This document shows positions 17,929-26,518 of a stretch of DNA of 64,000 nucleotides, in pieces. The position numbers were made by a program, and so were the translations under genes. Source of the DNA: Helicobacter bilis (GTDB taxonomy: Bacteria; Campylobacterota; Campylobacteria; Campylobacterales; Helicobacteraceae); NCBI RefSeq assembly GCF_001999985.1, contig NZ_CP019645.1, positions 2,046,001 to 2,110,000 on the forward strand, given 5' to 3'. How positions within the stretch are numbered: the stretch's first letter is position 1; each line of letters starts with the position of its first letter. Below the pieces are notes generated by a model that searched no databases, had not been told where the DNA came from, and worked only from the letters and a program-made list of their open reading frames with translations.

Positions 17929-17960
17929 TTTGTATATACAAAATGGTTATCCTGCCACTA
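17929..17960 (+). other. oriT: Candidate origin of transfer (oriT) with IncP-like nic core
   Basis: A perfect 14-bp palindrome TTTGTATATACAAA (17929-17942) is followed, after 5 nt, by TATCCTGCC (17948-17956). TATCCTG followed by C is the core at which IncP/RP4-type (MOBP) relaxases nick, after the G, here predicted between 17954 and 17955. The palindrome-then-nic arrangement and the MOBP-type relaxase gene 620 bp downstream support this. Nicking itself is inferred. Confidence 0.65.
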
Positions 17961-17999
17961 CTACTGACTAAAATATTGTGTTAAAACTTACTCTTATTT

Positions 18000-18008
18000 T
18001 GTTATAAT
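18000..18008 (+). promoter_or_regulatory. Extended -10 promoter of the toxin-antitoxin genes
   Basis: TGTTATAAT at 18000-18008 matches the Helicobacter extended -10 (TGnTATAAT). It lies 40 nt before the ATG of the antitoxin, leaving a leader of about 33 nt. Confidence 0.6.
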
Positions 18009-18048
18009 GGGTATATTTGAATTTAATGCTGTGTTTATGGAGTTTTAT

Positions 18049-18279
18049 ATGACTTTGTTGATAGAAAATGCGAATGCAAAAACGATAAAGGCTATTAGGG
18101 CTGTGCTAGATTTAGATTCTAATGCAACGATAGATGTTTTGCATGATTGCACTCATAATCCTAGCACATTAGATAATTGGTTAAATGAAGCTAATGAAGC
18201 AATAGAGTTATATAAGAAAGGCAAGTTAAAATCTTATGATAATCCGCAAGACATGCACGCTGATATTTTTAAGGAATAA
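18049..18279 (+). CDS. RelB/DinJ-type antitoxin
   Basis: A 76-residue protein starting MTLLIENANAKTIKAIRAVL, with GGAG 7 nt upstream; an earlier in-frame ATG at 18007 sits inside the -10 box and is rejected. Small acidic proteins of this kind have an N-terminal ribbon-helix-helix DNA-binding part and a C-terminal toxin-neutralising tail (YKKGKLKSYDNPQDMHADIF). It lies 8 bp before a clear YafQ-type toxin, the usual antitoxin-first order. Such antitoxins normally repress their own promoter; the TTTGTATATACAAA palindrome or the -10 region could be the operator, which is inference. Confidence 0.75.
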   Translation: MTLLIENANAKTIKAIRAVLDLDSNATIDVLHDCTHNPSTLDNWLNEANEAIELYKKGKLKSYDNPQDMHADIFKE

Positions 18280-18287
18280 GTTGGGTT

Positions 18288-18560
18288 ATGGCTCGGTATA
18301 GCATTATACATTCTAAGGCTTATAAAAAGTCCATTAAAAAATTTCAAAAGAATGATTTGGAATTGATAGAAAATATCATTGTAAGATTAGCTAATAATGA
18401 AGTTTTAGAATCGAAATATAGGGTGCATAAGTTGCAAGGTAAATATAGCGGTTTAAATGAATGCCATATTAAACCTGACTTGCTTTTGATTTATCAAAAA
18501 TGTGATGATATTTTAGTGCTTGTTTGTGTCGATGTTGGCTCTCATTCTAATTTATTTTAG
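18288..18560 (+). CDS. YafQ-type mRNA interferase toxin
   Basis: A 90-residue RelE-superfamily toxin. The family pattern is complete: KSIKKFQKNDLELI, HKLQGKYSGLNECHIKPDLL, LIYQKCDD and GSHSNLF. Residues matching the YafQ catalytic set are visible: His in HKLQG, His and Asp in ECHIKPD, and the final His and Phe in GSHSNLF; the Trp after the Asp in E. coli YafQ is Leu here. YafQ cuts translated mRNA on the ribosome. It follows its antitoxin by 8 bp, between oriT and the relaxase, where it probably stabilises the element by post-segregational killing. Confidence 0.88.
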   Translation: MARYSIIHSKAYKKSIKKFQKNDLELIENIIVRLANNEVLESKYRVHKLQGKYSGLNECHIKPDLLLIYQKCDDILVLVCVDVGSHSNLF

Positions 18561-18577
18561 GTTAGGGAATAATTTCA

Positions 18578-20938
18578 ATGTCTTATAATCCATATAAACA
18601 ATTTGATTTAATCTTTAAAGCATTTGAGGATATGCAAAAAGATAAATATGTTTTTTGGGAGGATAAAGATACTAGAATACAAAAAAGATACCCTAAAATT
18701 CCACACGAAAAAGCTAAGGATAGTTATTTATTTTTTGTAAGGCGTCCTGCTAGACATTCAAGGCAAGTTGTTGTAAAAACACTCTCTAATTTAGATAAAA
18801 GAGGGACATATAATGCTATTAGCTATGTTATTAGACACTCTGATTCAAGTTATGCTATTGATGAACTTGGTAATTCTGTTTCTCTTAAAGAAATAATGAG
18901 TGATTGGAAAAATGATTTTGGCACTAATAAAAATTCTAAAGATAGTTGGCATTTATGCTTCTCTATTAATGAGGAATTAACTGATAGGAATATTAAAGCT
19001 TTACAAGAGAGTGTTAAAGCTGTAATGGATAAGCATTTTTACGCACATAAATATATACAAGTTTTGCATACTCATCAAAATAATCCGCATATACATGTAG
19101 TAGTTAATAAAAGAAACATGATTACACATAAGAAACTTCATTTTAAAGAAAAAAGTGATATTAGAGATTTTTTTACTGATATTAAAAATGATTTTGCAAT
19201 AGCTCTAAATTTTCATGGTTTATATTATTCTAACGCACAAAGAGTTGAGAGAGAAAGTATATTAAGTAAATCTAGTTTTTTAGATACCATAGGGCATAAT
19301 GATTACTATAAAGATACGATAGAACAATTAGATAAAGATAGAGATAGATTACTTAAAAAAAGAGATAATATAAGTAAAAAGACTGATATATTAAATGATG
19401 ATTTAAAAGATTTACAAAAGCAAAGAGATGAGTTACAAAATATAATTGATGATATAAAATCAAAAGAGTTATATTTTTATGCAGAAAAATCAAAGGTTTT
19501 AAAAGAAGTAGAAAAGATTCTAACTTCAAATAAAAAGGATAAAAAAGCAATAGGGGCTTTGTTTGATAGTATTCCACAATACCCTGATAAATCTGTTATG
19601 TTTTTTGCATTAAAACAGATTAAAGAGATAAGTAAAACTATAAAAGCAAAACGCCATGAAAAAAGATTATTATCTAAAGATTATAATTCTATTGATAAAC
19701 ATATTAGAGAAGTAGAGAGAGAAGCAAGATACCATAGGCAAGAATTTTCAAAAGATACAGATGATAAAGCATTAGTTACTAAAGCTAAAGAGAGATATTT
19801 AGATTTTATACTTAAACATAAAAGAGGTGCTACAAAATCTCAATTAGATATTGCTAGGAATATACAAAATCAAATACGAGAGGAACAAAAAGCATTAGAG
19901 ATACATTTATCAATGCAACAACAATTTGATAATCTTTTATTAAAGCATTTTAATATACATACAAATAGCTTTAGTCTTATCCATGCTTGTAAGAATTTAG
20001 ATAAAAAAATGAGAAGTTTGCATAATATGGATAAATACGCTCTTACAGATTCTAAGATTTATGAGAATTATTTTAATACGCTTAAAGAAAATAGTATTGT
20101 GCTAGATAAAATCATTAATGAAAAAATCTTACATTATGAAAGTATTCTTACAAATGAAAATGAATGGAGTAAGTATAGCCTCAAAACATTGAATTATTAT
20201 CACAAAGAGTTTATGACACTTGTTACTTATTTAGATAACAAAGATTATCAAATGAGTGAAAATGATAAGAATGAATTGAAAGATAAAATAGATACTTATA
20301 TGGTAAAAAAACAAGAGGAATTTAAACAGAAACAAGAACAACAAGATAAATTACAATACTATAAAGAGTTTATTGAGTGGTATATACAAGATAGAAAATT
20401 TAATGATTTTAATGCTAATTATATTAGAAAGAGTTTAACTGAAAAGGCTAAGAATAATACGATAGAACAATATTTTATACAATATAATGATAGCGGATTA
20501 CTTGATTATATGGTGTATTTAAGGCAAAAAGAAAAAGAGAAAAAGGATATTACTGCAACACAAAATGTTTCAAAAGATACTCCAAAAGAGTTGCAAGAGT
20601 TACCTGAATCACAATTAAAAGAGAGTAAGGAATTTTATAGGCAATTTGTAGAATGGTATGCAAGGAAACTTGATATTAACGATGATATATCTTTAAAGGA
20701 ACTTTATTTGAAACAAGCTTTAAGTGGTGAGTTAGAAAATTTCTTTGCTAAAAAATATATCACTGCCATAGATGATTTTTACCCCAACATTAATCAAGGC
20801 TACTACATGCCGGAGTTATTAAGCGTGTTGCGTGTTTGCAAAGGCTTTAATATGCTTTTATGTGTGGCTCCGTATGCAAACATTGCAAAGCACAATAACA
20901 CCAAGCAAAGCTATACAAAGTCACAAAGTAAACAATAA
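18578..20938 (+). CDS. MOBP-type relaxase (VirD2/Rlx-like)
   Basis: A 786-residue mobilisation relaxase, which nicks oriT and pilots the strand into the recipient. The three-histidine motif is clear at about 164-177: HTHQNNPHIHVVVN, with Asn177. Candidate catalytic Tyr residues lie in GTYNAISYVIRHSDSS (about 77-92). From about 245 to 470 the protein is a long Lys-rich coiled coil (LKKRDNISKKTDILNDDLKD). The C-terminus is divergent; its last 40 residues (after QGYYMPELL) are unlike the rest and may come from a frame change. It starts 17 bp after the toxin stop. Similar relaxases occur in Helicobacter tfs integrative elements. Confidence 0.87.
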   Translation: MSYNPYKQFDLIFKAFEDMQKDKYVFWEDKDTRIQKRYPKIPHEKAKDSYLFFVRRPARHSRQVVVKTLSNLDKRGTYNAISYVIRHSDSSYAIDELGNSVSLKEIMSDWKNDFGTNKNSKDSWHLCFSINEELTDRNIKALQESVKAVMDKHFYAHKYIQVLHTHQNNPHIHVVVNKRNMITHKKLHFKEKSDIRDFFTDIKNDFAIALNFHGLYYSNAQRVERESILSKSSFLDTIGHNDYYKDTIEQLDKDRDRLLKKRDNISKKTDILNDDLKDLQKQRDELQNIIDDIKSKELYFYAEKSKVLKEVEKILTSNKKDKKAIGALFDSIPQYPDKSVMFFALKQIKEISKTIKAKRHEKRLLSKDYNSIDKHIREVEREARYHRQEFSKDTDDKALVTKAKERYLDFILKHKRGATKSQLDIARNIQNQIREEQKALEIHLSMQQQFDNLLLKHFNIHTNSFSLIHACKNLDKKMRSLHNMDKYALTDSKIYENYFNTLKENSIVLDKIINEKILHYESILTNENEWSKYSLKTLNYYHKEFMTLVTYLDNKDYQMSENDKNELKDKIDTYMVKKQEEFKQKQEQQDKLQYYKEFIEWYIQDRKFNDFNANYIRKSLTEKAKNNTIEQYFIQYNDSGLLDYMVYLRQKEKEKKDITATQNVSKDTPKELQELPESQLKESKEFYRQFVEWYARKLDINDDISLKELYLKQALSGELENFFAKKYITAIDDFYPNINQGYYMPELLSVLRVCKGFNMLLCVAPYANIAKHNNTKQSYTKSQSKQ

Positions 20939-22749
20939 TAACATACTTGCTAATGCTTTGATTGATTGTATAGCTTGTAATGATAGTGTGAGTAATATTT
21001 GCATAAAATACAATATTGCAAGACAAGCATTTTATAAGTGTAAAGGCAAGTTAGATTTAATGACTAAGGATAGTTTATATATGAGACATATTATTACTTA
21101 TGCTATATTTATGTGCTTAATGCTGTTATCTAAATAGTCAAAGCTAAAAGCAAATAAGGATTAATAAGGGTAAAAAAATAAAGAGATATTGATTTAAAAG
21201 GAAGAACAAACCAGCAAATTTTTATAATATTGTTACCTATATGCTTGATTTGTCTTTTTTTGATTGATAGAAGTGTTTGCAATGTTGTCCAGTCGTTAAA
21301 AAACTTTTATTTTATATATTACACGGATTGGCATACAAAGCAAAAAAGCCTTATACGATATGCTTAAAAACATATTGATAACTTTGTAAGCCTCGTAATA
21401 CCTTACTTGATTATGTAAAATTTCCATGAGAAATTTTTTTTATTGTCTTGTTTTTATTTGCCACATGCTTTATTGATTGTCTCTTATATTTTTGCCATAA
21501 TTTATATTAAAATGTGTTAAGATATTTGATATTTGCTAACAAGGCTTTTTATAACAATATTCAAAAATTGCTAACTATAAAACGGCGTGATACGCTAAGC
21601 AACAATACACAATTATTGCAATAATCACATTCTGTATATTCTGTGTGAGTGTAGCAATCATTGCAATTTACACAATATAGACAAATTAGCTAAAAATGAA
21701 GTGTTTAATGAAGTTTTAAGCACTGATAACACTAAAAACGACTACAAGACAAGGCACCAGTGTGCTATATTGCAAGCAAGCAATGATTTACTACATGCAA
21801 ATAATGATGTATTCAATAGTAATGTTATGCTGGATAGCGGCAACTTAATTTTAGATAATGATTTTTTGCAAGTATCGCAGAGAATAAGAATGTAAATGAT
21901 ATATATAACGACTTAATGGCTTGTAATGCTACTTTAAGCAAGTAATGAAACTAACACGCTACATACAGAATTAATACTTAATGATAGCTTTGCGTGTGAT
22001 AGTAAAGTGGGCAGTATAAGCAATATTTAGTTATGTTGATATAGCAATAATTTGGGCAATGACTAATATAGACTCTTATGGCATTAACATATAGAAATCA
22101 AATTATTAAATACTAAATGATGTGGCACTTGCAAACTTTACAATAATAAACACAAAAAAACCTTAAATGCCAATGAAATAAGAATGGATTTTTAGGGGTT
22201 TGTGTGTTAGCATATATATACATGCTTACATGTGAGTATATGCGTATGTAATGTGCATGCTGGTGTTTATGTATGCTTTGATTGCTTTATGCTTGTTGGC
22301 TCTTGTGGGGCATACAACAAAGTTATTGGCTATACATGCAAAGCCGTAAAGCAATATGCAATAAAGCCTTAATCATTTAACCTTAAACCAATAATCTAAC
22401 ATTTGCAACACATGCAAACAATACAAAATAAAGTCATAAGCATCACCTTGCATTAATGCACCCAATAACACTTAACACTATTTGCATAATTCAATCATAT
22501 GTTTATTACAAGTTAATCATAAGCTAATCATGTTTGATTGAGTCTGGAATAAAGTATTGACAAAAATGATAAATTTACACTGTTTCGTTACGGTGCTTTA
22601 TGGGGTCAAATACAACATATAAATATGCAAGAATTACATAAAGAGATTTAGGTTTAGCTATATGCTTCGCTAGTTCAGAACACTAAAACACTTTACAGCC
22701 ATTAAAAACATAAAGATAGCAGCTTAATATATTAGGCAAATTATAGCCA
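20939..22749. other. 1.8 kb of decayed, gene-poor DNA at the island's right side
   Basis: No convincing gene. Short frames read as protein-like scraps, for example 20940-21060 (SVSNICIKYNIARQAFYK, helix-turn-helix-like) and 21701-21890 (KTRHQCAILQASNDLLHANN), but none has a ribosome site and a family. Around 22200-22300 there are several CATGC and GCTTGT words that faintly recall the octamer array. CACTG...CGGTG-type short palindromes occur near 22580. I read it as degenerate mobile-element sequence between the relaxase and the Xer-type recombinase. Confidence 0.5.
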
Positions 22750-23877
22750 TCATGAATCTAAAGACTTACCCCCCCCCCCATTGTTAATGCTATTCTCAAT
22801 ATTTGAGATTACATTTGCTGCATGTTTTAATCGTTGATTATCAAAATGTGTATAGATTCTGCTTGTCTCAACGCTACTATGTCCTAAGCTTTCTTGCACT
22901 AAAATGAGATCTTTACTTTTATTATAAAGCATAGTTGCAAAGCTATGTCGTAATAAATGCGCTCCATTTTTCGCCTTACGGATACCTGCACTTAAAAGCA
23001 AGTTCTCAATAACCACATAAATATAAGATTGTGCAGGGACATGAAACTTTTTATTAACAAATAATGGCATATCATCAGCTACATGTGGAAAATTCGCACG
23101 CAGGGCTACCCAGTTATTATAATATTCTTCTATCAGCGTTTTTGCGATAAAGACAATACGCATTTTATTACCCTTGCCACGCAAACGCAATACATAATAA
23201 TCTCCCTCCAAAGACACATCTTTATAACCAATCTCAAGTATCTCACTCACACGCGCACCGCTATACACAATCATTAGAATGATGAGCTGATTTCTAAGTC
23301 GCACCACCGAATTTATATGTTTTTGCTTAATGTCATAGCTTTTTAATGCGTTTAAAAACGCATTTAACTCCGCTTCCGTTAAAAACTCGGGTAAATCATG
23401 AGATACCGATCGCTTAGATAGCACGATGTCCATATTATAGATATGGGCTGCACCATTTTCTAAGGTATTTTGTCTTTGTATAAAATCAAAAAAGTTTGTC
23501 AAGGCAAACTGATAATTGCGTATTGTTGTAAGACTTAGATTTGCTGTATAAATACTCAAAAACTCTTGCACATTCTCAACATGTATCTCACGCATATCAG
23601 AGAATCCAAGCCGCATACAATACTCATAAAATGTAAAAAGTGGATTTGCATAAGTATTAATGCCTAGCAAACCTATCTTTCTTGCTCTTTTGCAAATGGA
23701 TCGAATCTCATCAATCGAGTTTAGTCCCCCACTTTGTATATCTTGAATAACTTGTGCGAATACCGCCTTATCCTTTACTCTGTGTGCAGTCAATCCCACA
23801 AGCTTTGTATAAAAAAATCGCTCCAACCAAAATCGCAATGAAATATCAAATGATTCTCGATTGAGTGGATAAGACAT
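22750..23877 (-). CDS. xerH: XerH-like tyrosine recombinase with a poly-G C-terminal tail
   Basis: A 375-residue site-specific tyrosine recombinase. The catalytic set is complete: Arg in GARVSEIL, Lys in the beta-hairpin (LRGKGNKMR), HLLRHSFAT with His and Arg, LGHSSVE with His, and Tyr in SRIYTHF. An N-terminal SAM-like core-binding domain precedes it (about 85-165). The length and single-protein form fit XerH, the lone epsilonproteobacterial recombinase that resolves chromosome dimers at difH; the related XerT moves TnPZ elements, so an island integrase is possible. The ATG at 23877 has AAGGA 8 nt upstream; an upstream 16-codon extension is rejected. G11 near the 3' end encodes a Gly run before KSLDS. 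Confidence 0.83.
   Translation of the reverse strand: MSYPLNRESFDISLRFWLERFFYTKLVGLTAHRVKDKAVFAQVIQDIQSGGLNSIDEIRSICKRARKIGLLGINTYANPLFTFYEYCMRLGFSDMREIHVENVQEFLSIYTANLSLTTIRNYQFALTNFFDFIQRQNTLENGAAHIYNMDIVLSKRSVSHDLPEFLTEAELNAFLNALKSYDIKQKHINSVVRLRNQLIILMIVYSGARVSEILEIGYKDVSLEGDYYVLRLRGKGNKMRIVFIAKTLIEEYYNNWVALRANFPHVADDMPLFVNKKFHVPAQSYIYVVIENLLLSAGIRKAKNGAHLLRHSFATMLYNKSKDLILVQESLGHSSVETSRIYTHFDNQRLKHAANVISNIENSINNGGGGKSLDS
22769..22779. repeat. C11/G11 homopolymer in the recombinase 3' end
   Basis: Eleven C on the plus strand, seven codons before the stop of the Xer-type gene. Slippage would change only the last residues after SINNG, not the catalytic domain. Confidence 0.9.
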
Positions 23878-23925
23878 AATGAATTCCTTATAACAATTAT
23901 CTTTAAAACTTTTAAAACAAAACAA

Positions 23926-24699
23926 CTAAAGAGCCGGCATATAATCTGTTGGCGAACTCGCGGTGGCAAAAGGCTTCTTTGCTATGCGTCCAGCTTCATA
24001 GCTTAATCTACCGCCTTCAACTGCAAGTTTCATAGCTTTTGCCATTCTCACTGGATCTTTTGCTTGTGCTATGGCAGTATTACTTAACACACCATCTGCC
24101 CCAAGCTCCATAGCGATAGCCGCATCACTAGCACAGCCCACACCAGCATCTACAATCACAGGGATTTTTACCGCTTCTTTTATAAACATAACATTAAAGC
24201 GATTTTGCACCCCAAGCCCACTGCCAATAGGTGCAGCAAGTGGCATGATCGCTGCAGCCCCAGCGTCCTCTAGCTTTTTTGCCATAATAGGATCATCATT
24301 TGTATAGACTAAAATCTTAAAGCCTTTATTTGCCAGAATCTTTGTCGCTTCTAGTGTTTCTATCACATCAGGATAAAGTGTCTTTTGTGTATCACCGATA
24401 ATCTCTAGCTTGATAAAATCAATCCCGGTGCCTTCTCTCACAAGCTCAAACATACTCACCGCTTCTCTTGCAGTGGTGCAACCAGCAGAGTTTGGTAAAA
24501 ATGAAATATTGGTATCCCTAAAATAGTCCATGAGATTTGGTGCATTTTTATCTAAAATATTTACCCGTCTCACAGCAACGGTTATCATCTCAGCACCACT
24601 TGCAAGTGTCGCCTCTCTTGTAATCTCAAAGCTCTCATACTTTCCGCTACCTACAATCAAACGGGAGTGAAAGCTCTTCCCTGCAATAACTAATGACAT
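23926..24699 (-). CDS. thiG: Thiazole synthase ThiG
   Basis: ThiG builds the thiazole phosphate of thiamine from 1-deoxy-D-xylulose 5-phosphate, dehydroglycine and ThiS thiocarboxylate. The 257-residue TIM-barrel protein shows [50 protein letters not shown] and [12 protein letters not shown], then [15 protein letters not shown], all ThiG blocks; the catalytic Lys is in the FIKLEI strand. The start [10 protein letters not shown] has AAGGA 7 nt upstream; the 28 extra upstream codons are rejected. An extended -10 (TGTTATAAT, minus) lies at 24748-24756, about 50 nt before the start. Other thi genes are not in the window. Confidence 0.95.
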   Translation of the reverse strand: MSLVIAGKSFHSRLIVGSGKYESFEITREATLASGAEMITVAVRRVNILDKNAPNLMDYFRDTNISFLPNSAGCTTAREAVSMFELVREGTGIDFIKLEIIGDTQKTLYPDVIETLEATKILANKGFKILVYTNDDPIMAKKLEDAGAAAIMPLAAPIGSGLGVQNRFNVMFIKEAVKIPVIVDAGVGCASDAAIAMELGADGVLSNTAIAQAKDPVRMAKAMKLAVEGGRLSYEAGRIAKKPFATASSPTDYMPAL

Positions 24700-24788
24700 T
24701 TTGTAATCCTTAAGAATGCAATAAAAGTTTTGGAATAAAGTGATTGTATTATAACACAGAATCAATAATAACCAGTGCCGCAAACTAC

Positions 24789-24804
24789 AAAAAAAAAAAA
24801 AAAA
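24789..24804. repeat. A16 homopolymer upstream of thiG
   Basis: Sixteen A in the context CTAC-A16-CGA, about 35 bp upstream of the thiG -10 box. On the thiG coding strand it is a T-tract in the region of upstream promoter contacts, where length can modulate transcription. Confidence 0.85.
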
Positions 24805-24851
24805 CGATTTGCCTTATTTTTAAATATCGATATTTGTAATTTTTATTAGAC

Positions 24852-24907
24852 AATAATAAGATAAAATATAACTTATATTATTAGTAATCATGTCATAGAA
24901 TTATAAT
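24852..24907 (+). promoter_or_regulatory. Possible Fur/PerR-like operator and -10 box for tpx
   Basis: AATAATAAG (24852-24860) faces CTTATATTATT (24872-24882), an imperfect AT-rich inverted repeat of the Fur/PerR kind. TATAAT follows at 24902-24907. If used, the tpx leader would be about 160 nt. Peroxide or iron control of tpx would make sense but is inference. Confidence 0.35.
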
Positions 24908-25007
24908 GCTACATAACCTACGGAAAATGCAATTTTTAAGCTAATATTCATAATAAATACAAATCATAATATACAAAAAACTTGACATCTTTTTGATAGA
25001 ATGCCAC

Positions 25008-25044
25008 ATATCCCTTAGCGACTAAAACTAGAGTTGGGGGATAT
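25008..25044 (+). other. Stem-loop in the tpx leader
   Basis: ATATCCC (25008-25014) pairs exactly with GGGATAT (25038-25044) across a 23-nt loop, 29 nt before the tpx ATG. It is upstream of the ribosome site (AAAAGGA), so it could be a leader structure or stability element. Confidence 0.4.
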
Positions 25045-25073
25045 ACATTTACATTATATTAAAAGGACAAATC

Positions 25074-25574
25074 ATGGAAGTAAAATTTAAAGGCACTCCA
25101 GCAAAACTAAGTAGCAATACAATTAAAGTTGGCGATAACGCTCCAAAAGTAGCTCTTGTAGCTAAAGACTTATCACAAGTAGAAATAGGTGGTGCAAGTG
25201 GAGGCTACCAAATCATCAATGTCGTGCCAAGCCTTGATACAGGTGTATGTGCGACACAAACGCGTAAATTCAACGAAGAAGCAGCAAAACTGACAAACGC
25301 AAAAGTGTATGTCGTGTCATTAGATTTGCCTTTCGCTCAAGGTAGATTCTGTAGCACTGAAGGCATTGAAAATGTAATAGCACTTAGCGATTTTAAAGCA
25401 AAAGACTTTGGCAAGGCGTATGGGCTGATTTTAGAATCTTCTCCACTTGCAGGGTTACTCACTCGCGCGGTGATTGTGGTAGATCCACAAGGCAAAGTCG
25501 CCTATGTAGAAGTATGCGAAGAAATCACAAATGAGCCAGACTATCAAAAAGCACTTGGAGTAATGAAGGGGTAA
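25074..25574 (+). CDS. tpx: Thiol peroxidase Tpx
   Basis: A 166-residue atypical 2-Cys peroxiredoxin that reduces hydrogen and alkyl peroxides with thioredoxin, in the periplasm or cytoplasm depending on species; no signal is seen here. The peroxidatic site is in VVPSLDTGVCATQTRKFNEE (Cys60), the resolving Cys94 in QGRFCSTEGI, and the AYGLILESSPLAGLLTRAV block is Tpx-specific. Length is typical. AAAAGGA lies 8 nt before the ATG. It stands alone, divergent from thiG. Confidence 0.95.
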   Translation: MEVKFKGTPAKLSSNTIKVGDNAPKVALVAKDLSQVEIGGASGGYQIINVVPSLDTGVCATQTRKFNEEAAKLTNAKVYVVSLDLPFAQGRFCSTEGIENVIALSDFKAKDFGKAYGLILESSPLAGLLTRAVIVVDPQGKVAYVEVCEEITNEPDYQKALGVMKG

Positions 25575-25980
25575 GTTTTAAGCTTCATAGAAACTAGTTG
25601 TATCGAGTGTATGCAAGACATCTCACATGGATTCTAAATGGGGTTTGTGTTCGAAGGTTGGATAGCATAATGTAATTTTACTCTATGTTGCATTGACTAG
25701 GCGAGATGTCTGAGATTCTGAAACTACCCCCCCCCCCCCCATACTCTAATACAAAGTGTGAATCTAAAATAATCAAATGCTACATATAACTTCAAGTTGA
25801 GACACACTAAAAAATGACACTAATATTTCGGCAATCGATTCTATATTTTATGATATGTGGATATATGTAAAAAATTCATGCTGCATAATAACACAGCGTT
25901 ATTAAAGTTTGAAAATCACAAAATAAAACGATAATATTTCATACTTAAACAACACGCCAAAATACATACAAGGAAGCAAT
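25575..25980. other. Intergenic region with C14 tract and inverted repeat
   Basis: AGACATCTC (25616-25624) is the reverse complement of GAGATGTCT (25703-25711), 78 bp apart. A C14 homopolymer follows at 25727-25740, 240 bp upstream of the Rrf2-family gene. No reading frame of note. The Rrf2 gene's ribosome site AAGGAAG is at 25971-25977. Confidence 0.6.
25727..25740. repeat. C14 homopolymer, intergenic
   Basis: Fourteen C between tpx and the Rrf2 gene, followed by ATACTC. It is outside any recognised gene, so it may mark a lost phase-variable gene or act on transcription. Confidence 0.9.
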
Positions 25981-26400
25981 ATGCAGTTATCAAAGTTTAG
26001 CGATTATTCATTTCGGGCATTAATCTATCTCGCACAGCACGATAATACATTAAACACTATAGAAAATATGGCAAGCGAGCTTAGAATCTCACAGAATCAT
26101 CTCAAAAAAATTATCCATAAACTATCAAAAGGTCAGTTTATAAAGACTTTTAGGGGGCGGGAAGGCGGCATAAAACTTGCTAAAAAGCCAAAGGATATTG
26201 GATTAGCCGATGTGTTGCTTTATACAGAGATAAATACCGACTTTGTTGAGTGTTTGAAGCATAATTCTAAACACACGGAATGCCCCTATCAAATCAATTG
26301 CAATCTCAAATCAATCATTCATAAGGCAAAAGATGCTTTCATGCAGGAGTTTCAAAAATATAGCTTACAAGATTTATTGCAGACAGATGAATATATGTAA
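25981..26400 (+). CDS. Rrf2-family transcriptional regulator (NsrR/IscR-like)
   Basis: A 139-residue winged-helix regulator. The start MQLSKFSDYSFRALIYLAQH and the helix-turn-helix (LRISQNHLKKIIHKL) followed by FRGREGGIKLAK wing are typical of Rrf2 proteins. Three Cys in CLKHNSKHTECPYQINC sit where NsrR and IscR hold an iron-sulphur cluster, so it probably senses nitric oxide, oxidants or cluster supply. The targets are unknown; it is downstream of tpx but separated by 400 bp. Confidence 0.87.
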   Translation: MQLSKFSDYSFRALIYLAQHDNTLNTIENMASELRISQNHLKKIIHKLSKGQFIKTFRGREGGIKLAKKPKDIGLADVLLYTEINTDFVECLKHNSKHTECPYQINCNLKSIIHKAKDAFMQEFQKYSLQDLLQTDEYM

Positions 26401-26518
26401 CTATATTTTATAAAAATTATTAAAATAGCAACTTAATGCGAGACTTATCTAGCATTACTTTCATTTTATAAACCACAAGTGTATGCCGATATGTTACTAT
26501 CAGTAAAAAAGGGTGGGT

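Noticed and set aside
25640-25670. tRNA T-arm-like GTGTTCGAAGG
   Set aside because: No acceptor stem or anticodon arm can be built around it.
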